DNA from: Paenibacillus periandrae
GTDB lineage: Bacteria; Bacillota; Bacilli; Paenibacillales; NBRC-103111
DNA length: 64,000 nucleotides
Reading direction: 5' to 3'
NCBI RefSeq assembly: GCF_022458865.1
Contig: NZ_JAJNMU010000007.1
Coordinates: forward strand, 1 to 64,000
Shown one piece after another: positions 53,916 through 61,888 of the stretch (its first letter is position 1; each line of letters opens with the position of its first letter). The notes below the pieces were generated by a model that was given only the letters and a program-made list of their open reading frames with translations, was not told where the DNA came from and ran no database searches. The translations under genes were made by a program, and so were the position numbers.

Positions 53916-56900
53916 TTATTTTACTCTCGCTGTATCCTTGCCCAATAAATCTTCGATAACCTGAATCAGCTTCGGAGAAGGCTTAACGTTAAATTGATCG
54001 TTTAAGCTGAGCGTTTTTTGGCTGCTTTCGTAATAGAGAACAACAGATAACGATCCCTGATGCTGCAGCAGAAGCTCCTTCAGACTGGATAATATGCGCT
54101 GCTGCTCATGGGCAGGTGAAATTTTGATATAAACCCGCTGGCTCGGTGGGGGGCTCGCTGCTTTGTTTGGCTGCACGGCACGTACCGCAGGTGGAGTCAT
54201 GGCTCGTTCACCTGTGCTTCTCGCTTTATCCGGCTTGCTGGCTATCTTACTGCCAGTCTTATGGATAGGAGCAGTTGGACGCCGCATTGCGTTCGCAAGC
54301 AGCTCGGGATCGTTTAAGGCAAATAACTGATCTGCCAGCAGCTTCACTTCCTCATCGCCCTGCTGCAGCTTCGCTTTAATGAGCACTGGCTTGCCTTTTT
54401 GAACGAGCGGGGCAAATTGCTTCCAGACCTCCGGGAACAGTACGACCTCGATCTTGGTAACGCGATCCTCCAGCTCCATGAAGGCCATCGGCTGCCCCTT
54501 CTTGGTCACGATTGTTTTGCTGGAGAGCACCAGACCTGCTACTATGACCTCACTGTGATCCGGCATTTCCGGCAGGTAATGCAGCAGATCGATCTCCAGC
54601 TCTCTCAGCACCTGCTCGTAATCATCAAGCGGACTGCCCGAGATATAGAGACCCAGCAGCTCCTTTTCGAACTCCAGCTGCTGCGTCATGGTGTAAGGCG
54701 CAATCTGCGGATATTCGACATCCCAATTCACATCCTCAACAAAACCGAACAAATGCAGCTGCAGATCGTCGCGTTCCTTTCGCCATTTGAGCGCAGCATT
54801 GATCGTATCCTCAAGCATCGCCAGCTGCTGGGCACGATGACCCGGCAAGGATCCGGCAGCGCCGCCTTGAATGAGCGATTCCAATACACGTTTGTTGCAC
54901 ACGCGCAAATCCACACGACGGCACAGATCAATCAAGCTTTCAAAAGGGCCTTCGTCGCTGCTGCGCTCCTGCATAATGGTTTCAATCGCATGCGTGCCGA
55001 CATTTTTGATGGCAGCTAGTCCAAACCGAATGGCTCCAAAGCTGGAGGAATTATCTGGCTCTTGAAGGGATTGCGGCTGCTTCGCCGGAGTGAAGACAAT
55101 TCCGCTCTCGTTGACATCAGGCGGCAATACAACAATACCCATCCGACGGCATTCATCGACATATTCAGCTACTTTATTGTGATTGCCCATCACAGCTGTC
55201 AGCATCGAGGCCATAAATTGAACCGGATAATGAGCCTTAAGATAGGCTGTTTGAAAAGCAAGCACTCCATATGCAGTCGCATGCGCGCGAGGAAATCCGT
55301 AGTCGGCGAAACGGACGATCATATCGTACACCTTGTTCGCCTCATCGGCACGATAACCAAGCGTTTGGCTGCCTTTAACAAAATGCGCACGTTCCTCGTC
55401 GAGCACCTCACGCTTCTTCTTGCTTACGGCCCGACGCAGCAAATCCGCTTCACCCAGACTGAATCCGGCCATTTGGGACGCAATTTGCATGATTTGCTCC
55501 TGATACACAATAATTCCGTACGTATCGCGCAGAATCGGCTCCAGATCCGCATGCGGGTACTCCACTTCGATTTCCCCGTGCTTACCTTGTATAAAACGCG
55601 GGATGAATTCCATTGGGCCTGGGCGGTACAGCGCGACTACTGAAATAATATCCTCAAACCCCGATGGTCGCAGCTCCTTAAGCACCTTGCGAACCCCAGG
55701 AGATTCCATTTGAAATACGCCTGTTGTATCTCCTCGACCCAGCATTTCATAGGTAGCCGGGTCATCGATCGACAGCTTATGAAAGTCAAGCTCAATTCCC
55801 GTCTGCTCCTTGATCCACATCAGAGTCCGCTCGATGATCGATAACGTTCGCAGTCCGAGAAAATCCATTTTTAACAGCCCGATGGCCTCCAGATGCTCCA
55901 TGGAATATTGCGTTAATGCCGTCTGCTCGTTACCTTCCTGCAAAGGTACGTACCGGGTTAACGGCTCACGCGAAATCACGACACCTGCGGCATGTGTCGA
56001 TGCGTGACGAGGCATTCCCTCCACCTTCATGGCCATATCCAGCAGCTCTGCCGTCTTCGGCTGTCTGGCTGCTAATGCTTTCAGATCAGGATTGGCTTCA
56101 ACCGCCTCCGCCAGCGTCATCCCGAGCTGATGCGGAATCATTTTGGCTGCGCGGTCCACTTCATTATAAGGCAGGTTTAATACACGGCCCACATCACGAA
56201 CGGCAGCCTTGGCAGCCATCGTTCCAAACGTAATAATCTGCGCGACATGCTCGGGACCGTATTTGGCAACGACATAGTCAATAACCTCGTCCCGCCGCAA
56301 ATCGCTAAAATCGATATCAATATCCGGCATCGATATCCGTTCCGGATTCAAAAACCGTTCAAACAACAGCTTGTAGCGGATCGGATCGACATCTGTAATA
56401 CGCAGCACATAGGCAACCAGACTTCCTGCAGACGAGCCCCGTCCCGGTCCTGTTGCAATCCGCTGCTCGTGCGCAAAGCGAATAAAATCCCATACGATGA
56501 GAAAATAATCGGAAAAGCCCATTCGTTCAATAACCGACAGCTCGTAAACAAGGCGCTCCTCGATCTGCTTGCGGAAGCTCGGGTCCTTCCAGGAATCGGA
56601 ATGCTCATATCGCGTTCTTAGTCCTTCGTTGCACAATTCGGCAAGGTATTCTCCAGCGGTCGAATGATCAGGAATGGGCTCGAAACGGGGCAAAATGGAA
56701 CGGCCGAATTCGATCTCCAGCTGACAGCGTTCCGCTATAATCGACGTATTGGCAATAGCTTGTGGTACGTGAGGAAACAGCCTGTTCATTTCCTCAGCAC
56801 TTTTTAAATAAAGCTGGCTCGACTGGAACTTGAGACGATCCGGATCATCCACCGTTTTGCCGGTGCCAATGCACAGCAGGATGTCCTGTACGGCATGGTC

Positions 56901-57536
56901 CGGCTCACGCACATAGTGGACATCATTGGTGACAACTAGTGGAATTCCCGTATCCTCACTCAGACGCAGCATGCTTTGGTTCACTTTTTTCTGCTCCAGC
57001 AGACCGTGATCCTGCAGCTCCAGAAAGAAATCATCGCCGAATATGGCCCGGTAGCGAAGCGCTGCTTCCTTGGCTTGCTCATATCGTTCATGCAGCAGAT
57101 GCTGGGACACCTCACTGCCCAGACAGGAGCTTGTGCAAATGAGTCCTTCCGAATATTGAGCCAGGTGCTGCGGATCGATCCGTGGTTTATAATGATGGCC
57201 CTGCAAATGCCCAATCGAGCACAGCTTCATCAGATTCTGATAGCCCACCTGATTTTTTGCAAGCAATATCAGATGATAGATCGGATGCTCCTTGCGAGTG
57301 CCTTTATCACGAATGGAGCCAGCCGTATAATACATCTCGCAGCCAATAATCGGTTTAATGCCGTGCCGTTTGCATGCTTTATAAAAAGGTATCGCTCCGT
57401 ACATAACCCCGTGATCAGTCAAGGCAAGTGATTTCATGCCCATGGCTGCCGCTTGCCCGACCATATCGTCGATACGCGCCGCACCGTCCAGCAAGCTATA
57501 TTCGCTATGTACATGCAGATGCACAAAGTCGCTCAT
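53916..57536 (-). CDS. dnaE: DNA polymerase III alpha subunit, DnaE type
   Basis: About 1206 residues from ATG 57536, after GAAGGGGG. The PHP domain opens with FVHLHVHSEYSLLDG (residues 3-17). Palm with the catalytic aspartates in PDIDIDFSD (about 395), fingers, a helix-hairpin-helix region, and an OB-fold (VIVAGLVLSSKTIVTKKGQPMAFMELED, about 990). A proline/lysine-rich linker (about 1075-1135) precedes a short C-terminal domain. In Firmicutes DnaE extends primers before PolC takes over. Divergent from ytrH-ytrI, as in Bacillus. Confidence 0.97.
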   Translation of the reverse strand: MSDFVHLHVHSEYSLLDGAARIDDMVGQAAAMGMKSLALTDHGVMYGAIPFYKACKRHGIKPIIGCEMYYTAGSIRDKGTRKEHPIYHLILLAKNQVGYQNLMKLCSIGHLQGHHYKPRIDPQHLAQYSEGLICTSSCLGSEVSQHLLHERYEQAKEAALRYRAIFGDDFFLELQDHGLLEQKKVNQSMLRLSEDTGIPLVVTNDVHYVREPDHAVQDILLCIGTGKTVDDPDRLKFQSSQLYLKSAEEMNRLFPHVPQAIANTSIIAERCQLEIEFGRSILPRFEPIPDHSTAGEYLAELCNEGLRTRYEHSDSWKDPSFRKQIEERLVYELSVIERMGFSDYFLIVWDFIRFAHEQRIATGPGRGSSAGSLVAYVLRITDVDPIRYKLLFERFLNPERISMPDIDIDFSDLRRDEVIDYVVAKYGPEHVAQIITFGTMAAKAAVRDVGRVLNLPYNEVDRAAKMIPHQLGMTLAEAVEANPDLKALAARQPKTAELLDMAMKVEGMPRHASTHAAGVVISREPLTRYVPLQEGNEQTALTQYSMEHLEAIGLLKMDFLGLRTLSIIERTLMWIKEQTGIELDFHKLSIDDPATYEMLGRGDTTGVFQMESPGVRKVLKELRPSGFEDIISVVALYRPGPMEFIPRFIQGKHGEIEVEYPHADLEPILRDTYGIIVYQEQIMQIASQMAGFSLGEADLLRRAVSKKKREVLDEERAHFVKGSQTLGYRADEANKVYDMIVRFADYGFPRAHATAYGVLAFQTAYLKAHYPVQFMASMLTAVMGNHNKVAEYVDECRRMGIVVLPPDVNESGIVFTPAKQPQSLQEPDNSSSFGAIRFGLAAIKNVGTHAIETIMQERSSDEGPFESLIDLCRRVDLRVCNKRVLESLIQGGAAGSLPGHRAQQLAMLEDTINAALKWRKERDDLQLHLFGFVEDVNWDVEYPQIAPYTMTQQLEFEKELLGLYISGSPLDDYEQVLRELEIDLLHYLPEMPDHSEVIVAGLVLSSKTIVTKKGQPMAFMELEDRVTKIEVVLFPEVWKQFAPLVQKGKPVLIKAKLQQGDEEVKLLADQLFALNDPELLANAMRRPTAPIHKTGSKIASKPDKARSTGERAMTPPAVRAVQPNKAASPPPSQRVYIKISPAHEQQRILSSLKELLLQHQGSLSVVLYYESSQKTLSLNDQFNVKPSPKLIQVIEDLLGKDTARVK

Positions 57537-57587
57537 TTGCCTCGCCCCCTTCATATGTGCCGAATACCTATATATAAATATCTTATC

Positions 57588-57614
57588 ATAATACGAACAC
57601 GTGTACCATACAAT
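57588..57614 (+). promoter_or_regulatory. Probable sigma-E promoter of ytrH-ytrI
   Basis: ATA (57588-57590), 16-base spacer, CATACAAT (57607-57614), which matches the sigma-E -10 consensus CATACAnT. B. subtilis ytrHI is in the sigma-E regulon, which fits. Confidence 0.6.
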
Positions 57615-57661
57615 TTACAATAGGAGAACAAGCTTCGAAGATGAAGAGGGTGATAGAAACG

Positions 57662-57994
57662 ATGACAAGCTTTTTAACCAAATGTGCAATGGATTGGTTT
57701 ATTGCGTTCGGAGTTGTGCTCGGGGGTACAATGCTCGGGGGTATCGGGGCTGTTCTGATCATGGAACCGCCAACGACGAGAATGCTGCTGATTTCGGAAC
57801 AGATCAAAATCTGGGCGGTCGTAGCTGCTGTAGGAGGAACCATCGATCCGATCCGGGTCATTGAAAGCAATTTGACCGAGGGCTATATATCCCCGGCCAT
57901 CAAGCAAATTTTGTATATTGTGTTCGCGTTTATCGGGGCACAGGTCGGAACCTCGCTGATTCAATGGATTTGCAAGGGAGGCAGCAGCAGTTGA
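57662..57994 (+). CDS. ytrH: Sporulation membrane protein YtrH
   Basis: 110 residues from ATG 57662, after GAGGGTGAT. Three membrane helices, with the family phrase WFIAFGVVLGGTMLGGIGAVLIMEPP and IWAVVAAVGGTIDPIRVIE, very like B. subtilis YtrH, which is needed for efficient sporulation in the mother cell. Its TGA overlaps the TTG start of ytrI. Located, as in Bacillus, beside dnaE. Confidence 0.9.
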   Translation: MTSFLTKCAMDWFIAFGVVLGGTMLGGIGAVLIMEPPTTRMLLISEQIKIWAVVAAVGGTIDPIRVIESNLTEGYISPAIKQILYIVFAFIGAQVGTSLIQWICKGGSSS

Positions 57995-58491
57995 GGGTGC
58001 CGCCTTTTGAACAATTTACTGGCCTGCTGCAGGCTGCTGGCTTGCTAGCGGCGGGAGCGATCATCGGTTGCGCGGTATTTGTAAGCATTTATCATCACCA
58101 CCTGAATGCCACGCTCCTGGAAAATCGTGAGCTGCGGGCGGAGAACGAACAGCTGATTCAGGACAATAATTCCTATCGGATCAGCAAAACTCAACAAAAT
58201 CGAATTAATCGTCTTGATGTGATTGTCGAATCGAGCGAAATCCAGCCCTTCGACAAGCTGACCGAGCAAGAGCTGGAGCGACGAATCCGCAATGACCTGA
58301 ACATTATTAAAGGTCAAAAAATCAGCAGTATCGCCGAATCACCCCAGCTTTACCGGTCACTGATTGCTCAGAAAACTTATCATGCAATTATGGACAAGGA
58401 CTATACGGTTAATATTACAACCATGCTGCTGCTTCAAACAGAGCTGAAGGTGTGGGTTACCGCCAAGGAAGCCAAGCGCAGTCCTGGGTAA
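57991..58491 (+). CDS. ytrI: Sporulation membrane protein YtrI
   Basis: 166 residues from TTG 57991, nine bases after AAGGGAGG; this start overlaps the ytrH stop (TTGA). One N-terminal membrane helix (about 10-33), then a coiled-coil segment (ENRELRAENEQLIQDNN) and a soluble domain. Matches YtrI in position, size and layout. Acts with YtrH in sporulation; the mechanism is unknown. Confidence 0.85.
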   Translation: MRVPPFEQFTGLLQAAGLLAAGAIIGCAVFVSIYHHHLNATLLENRELRAENEQLIQDNNSYRISKTQQNRINRLDVIVESSEIQPFDKLTEQELERRIRNDLNIIKGQKISSIAESPQLYRSLIAQKTYHAIMDKDYTVNITTMLLLQTELKVWVTAKEAKRSPG

Positions 58492-58528
58492 GTAAAAGAG
58501 GGCTCAACTGCGAACAGCTTAGCCACAC

Positions 58529-60001
58529 TCAAGGAGCACCAATACGCAGTGGAAAGTGGGTAAGGATGGCCGAGCTCGCTTCCTGATGTTGAGTGGCTGT
58601 CGTGTTGTTAATCATGTAGCTGATGGTCATCGGCAGCTTGATTTGCACACTATACAGTCCAAAGGGTACCTGCTTGCCAGCCGCATCCTTTTGATCCCAA
58701 TTGAAGGATATACCCGCGCTGGACCCGCTGTTAAACAGCCCCTTCGGAGCCTCAAGCGTTCCCGACCAAACGAGCTGCGGCTTTATACCGTCATCATTTT
58801 CGCTTTGACGTAAGATTTGGATTTCAAAAGAAGTAGATGCGTCCAGGGTGAGCTGATCTGGACTTACATTTTTTACGTTAAAGTGAATCGTGGCCGGTTG
58901 ATCGGACGTAAAGGCAGCTTCAGGATCAGTTTTCTCGCCATTCGATACGATAGCCGTCAAATCAAATGGATAATTGCTCCGTCTGGTGCCAATGACAGAT
59001 TCAACCATCGTCCAATCCACCGGGATGAGCTTGGGTTCGATAGTAGCAGGAGGTAAATAAGTGTCTGGATCATAGTCGGATGCAGCTTGATAGACCCATA
59101 CGTCCCCAAGACACTCACTATGAATGTGATGCCAGCCGCTGCCGTGCTCGAAAGCTTCGACTGTCTGCGGTGCCAGTGTGCCCAACACCCGGGCTCTTCG
59201 ATCAGGATGCTCATACACATTCACCGAAGCTTTGAGCGTCACACGGGTATCTTTCTTTTGCAAATCCTTGGGGTAGCCAGTGTTCGTGTGGACCCACCGT
59301 TTTCCTTCCCAGGTGTCGATATAATACCATTCCTTGTACAGCGTTATTTTACTTTGTACCCACTGCGGCTGCAGCCATCCCACGACCTCACTGCCTAAAT
59401 CCGGTGCATTGAACATCGGCGTGATCGTCCTTAACGGTGCTGACCATCCCGAGCTGTTGCTGCCCTCTGCATTCACATCGTTAAATATCGGCTGCTCAGG
59501 ATGAATCCACTTGTAGCCCATCCAGGTCTGGATACGGTAATAGCCTTGATCCGAATAAATGGATCGCACCACCTGTGGTGAAATGGTTCCAAGGCTGCGA
59601 GCACCTCCGGATCGTTGATCATACAGATGCTCACTTCCCGTAAGGGCTATATACTGATAATCAGTATCGTCCATTTCCGGGCTTTGCACATGAACCCAAC
59701 GATCACCGTCAGTCGTCTGGATTCGAAACCAGGCCTCGTCATGCGTGCTTAGCAGCTTCCGGTCCCATCCATCCTCTGCTCCAGTCACTTGTACCTTTTG
59801 CGGGGCTGCTTCATAAAGCTTCAAACCATTGATGGCATCGTAAACCGGAGTAGCCTTATCCTTCAGGTTGAGTGCTTGGGGAAGCTTCATGCCTGTCGAA
59901 GTCGAGTCCACTGCTAGCGCGTACTGAGGGAGCCAAGACAAAGCCAATAACAGCAGCAGCACAACCCTTAATGATATTTTTATAAAAAAATACGATTTCA
60001 T
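58529..60001 (-). CDS. Secreted protein with SH3/GW-like repeats and a BsuPI-type domain
   Basis: 490 residues from ATG 60001, six bases after GAGAGGAGG. Signal peptide (about 1-31, cut after ALA). Four spaced repeats each end in a phrase like WFRIQTTDGDRWVH, YRIQTWMGYKWIH, WYYIDTWEGKRWVH and WHHIHSECLGDVWV, resembling GW/SH3 cell-wall domains. The C-terminal 150 residues (YPFDLTAIVSNGEKTDPEAAF ... QIKLPMTI) resemble the BsuPI proteinase-inhibitor fold. Probably a cell-wall-attached protein; function unknown. Confidence 0.7.
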   Translation of the reverse strand: MKSYFFIKISLRVVLLLLLALSWLPQYALAVDSTSTGMKLPQALNLKDKATPVYDAINGLKLYEAAPQKVQVTGAEDGWDRKLLSTHDEAWFRIQTTDGDRWVHVQSPEMDDTDYQYIALTGSEHLYDQRSGGARSLGTISPQVVRSIYSDQGYYRIQTWMGYKWIHPEQPIFNDVNAEGSNSSGWSAPLRTITPMFNAPDLGSEVVGWLQPQWVQSKITLYKEWYYIDTWEGKRWVHTNTGYPKDLQKKDTRVTLKASVNVYEHPDRRARVLGTLAPQTVEAFEHGSGWHHIHSECLGDVWVYQAASDYDPDTYLPPATIEPKLIPVDWTMVESVIGTRRSNYPFDLTAIVSNGEKTDPEAAFTSDQPATIHFNVKNVSPDQLTLDASTSFEIQILRQSENDDGIKPQLVWSGTLEAPKGLFNSGSSAGISFNWDQKDAAGKQVPFGLYSVQIKLPMTISYMINNTTATQHQEASSAILTHFPLRIGAP

Positions 60002-60109
60002 CAGCATCCTCCTCTCGAATTTGTTGGTCATTATCTAAGACGCACCGATCAAGAGAAAGGTTTCTAAATGAGAGATCACCATTGAGACTATATTTACCAG
60101 TCTGCCGAT

Positions 60110-60913
60110 CTATTTCCTTGCTAATGGCAAGTTTAACAAGGCAGCGGTTTCCTCTGGAAATGCTGTCACAACGAGACGAAGCCTGTATCCATTGAAGCTA
60201 AAGCTCAGTTCCTCATCATGCCCTGCATTCGTATGGCTGACTATCCCCTGCTCCTCCAACGTGGTACGAACCTGTTCAATGAATCTGGAATCCGACACCC
60301 CCAAGCTTACGGTCATGCGAGGTGGCAGTGCGATCATCGCAATGGGAATCCAACGCCTTTGGGTTGAAGTGACAATCGTATGCGCTGTACCTCCGATAAC
60401 AAAGTTAAAGTTGTCTTGCTCCTTGATCGTTTTTAAATGCAAGGTGCTCTTCAGCCATTCTCGAAACCCAATGACATCGTCAACGGGAAAACCAATTTCA
60501 CGGAGATACATCACTTTAAGGGGCCCACAGGGAGCCAGCACACCTTCTTTCACATAGGAATGGGTTATGATTTCTAATAAATTACCGTCGCCGTCACGGA
60601 AATAAATATTGCTACCTGTCTCAAACTCATCAATTTCGTGCCCTGCAGGCCATTTTAATAGAGAAATTCCAGCACTCCTGACAAAGGCAGCACTGGCCTC
60701 AAATTCAGAATAAGGCACCTCGAATGCAATATGGGCTGGGGCTATCGGCTCAAAAGCTTCCGTGAATGTTAATGCGAAATCAGCGGTCGGTTGGAAAGTA
60801 ATGGCCGTTTCCGATTCGAACACAACGGGAAATTGCAGTTGATCCTGATAAAACTGCTTCACGGCAAGCTTGGAAACTGTGTTTAATTGCAGTCCTGCAA
60901 AATGAGTGATCAT
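60110..60913 (-). CDS. VOC (glyoxalase/dioxygenase fold) family protein
   Basis: About 267 residues from ATG 60913, after GGAGCG. Two VOC-type modules: ITHFAGLQLNTVSKLAVKQFYQDQL and a second starting near VMYLREIGFPVDDVIGF. GSNIYFRDGDGNLLEIITH is the usual metal-bearing strand. Such proteins include dioxygenases, glyoxalases and resistance proteins; nothing nearby specifies which. Single gene. Confidence 0.78.
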   Translation of the reverse strand: MITHFAGLQLNTVSKLAVKQFYQDQLQFPVVFESETAITFQPTADFALTFTEAFEPIAPAHIAFEVPYSEFEASAAFVRSAGISLLKWPAGHEIDEFETGSNIYFRDGDGNLLEIITHSYVKEGVLAPCGPLKVMYLREIGFPVDDVIGFREWLKSTLHLKTIKEQDNFNFVIGGTAHTIVTSTQRRWIPIAMIALPPRMTVSLGVSDSRFIEQVRTTLEEQGIVSHTNAGHDEELSFSFNGYRLRLVVTAFPEETAALLNLPLARK

Positions 60914-61078
60914 ATGTCCACGCTCCATTTATTTTCTATAATTTATCAATAATCGATTACTCCATAACAAGCCATATCACTATTTGCTTCAATCTAATCT
61001 ATCCTAATTTTTACATTATTTATCCATATTCAGCAATGTATATTTCAGAATTTATACATTTCCGATAACGGCAAGCAT

Positions 61079-61300
61079 TCAATCATGGAAATCCAGTCCA
61101 GAACGGACTTCTCTAACATAACCGGTTCGAATGACAAAATCACCGAAATGCTCGCCCGGACATCGTTCATTGGCATATCTGTGGATGATAGGTGTTAACT
61201 CTCCCAGAAGCTCCGCTTCATTCAGGCTTTCCCGATAAAGCTTGCTCATTCTCTCACCCGCAAACTCGAAATAATAAGGAGGGGCACGATCGAACTCCCA
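61079..61300 (-). pseudogene. C-terminal remnant of sulfite reductase hemoprotein (cysI-like)
   Basis: From about 61300 down to TGA 61079 the frame is open for 73 codons and reads [20 protein letters not shown], then HRYANER and [13 protein letters not shown], which I recognise as the C-terminal end of assimilatory sulfite reductase beta subunit. An in-frame stop lies just upstream, and the 4Fe-4S/siroheme part is missing. It is a leftover of a deleted gene, beside a transposase remnant. Confidence 0.6.
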
Positions 61301-61357
61301 TCACAGTCGATCATGCAGCTGGCTAATAAACCAGTGAGAGCGGGCTGCTTTTCTCTA

Positions 61358-61577
61358 TCAACTAACCATCCGTTTCACATTAGCGACGAATGCGGTGAGG
61401 TGAGCCTGTATTCGCATGACAAACAGCCCACGGTATTTGGCTGGGTCCACACCGAGGAATCTTATCATTTCAGCATTCTTGTGTTCAATAACGGGCATGC
61501 GTTTTATCCGCTTCTTGAACATTTTGCCAAGATCGAATTTGATCTGTGTTGGTCGCACGACTCCATCTTTACTTCAA
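61358..61577 (-). pseudogene. IS transposase remnant (IS1182/IS5-type C-terminus)
   Basis: A minus-strand frame reading VVRPTQIKFDLGKMFKK, then VIEHKNAEMIRFLG and YRGLFVMRIQAHLTAFVANVKRMV before TGA 61358. This is the usual last 70 residues of a DDE transposase of the IS1182-like group. Upstream frames are broken by stops. No terminal repeat was found; only the 3' end of the element survives. Confidence 0.6.
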
Positions 61578-61676
61578 CATTGTAGCTGGAGGATATTATA
61601 TCGATAGAATTCTGAACGATAGATGATGGGATTTTTAATGATTATATAAAATGTTAATTTGACAAATTGATATTAT

Positions 61677-61713
61677 TAAAATAAGGATGAACATTATGCT
61701 CATCCTTATTTTT
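61677..61713. terminator. Bidirectional terminator hairpin
   Basis: ATAAGGATGA (61681-61690) and TCATCCTTAT (61700-61709) form a perfect 10-bp stem flanked by A and T runs. It separates the remnants from the rhamnosidase gene. Confidence 0.75.
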
Positions 61714-61888
61714 AGTAAATAGAGATTTAGTTTATGAGGTTAGTTGTCGTACTTCCAGTTGAATCGCGACGAAATATCCAATACTTATCAAGCAATAATA
61801 GTGACCATGAACACACTTGGCCAGCCTTCCACACCTTCTCTCCCCTTGTTGAAGCCGAAGACGACGAAGAGCCTGAAGGTTGTGAAGA

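Noticed and set aside
61715..61888. Short gene between the terminator and the rhamnosidase
   Set aside because: Only short open frames without ribosome sites; nothing recognised in these 174 bases.
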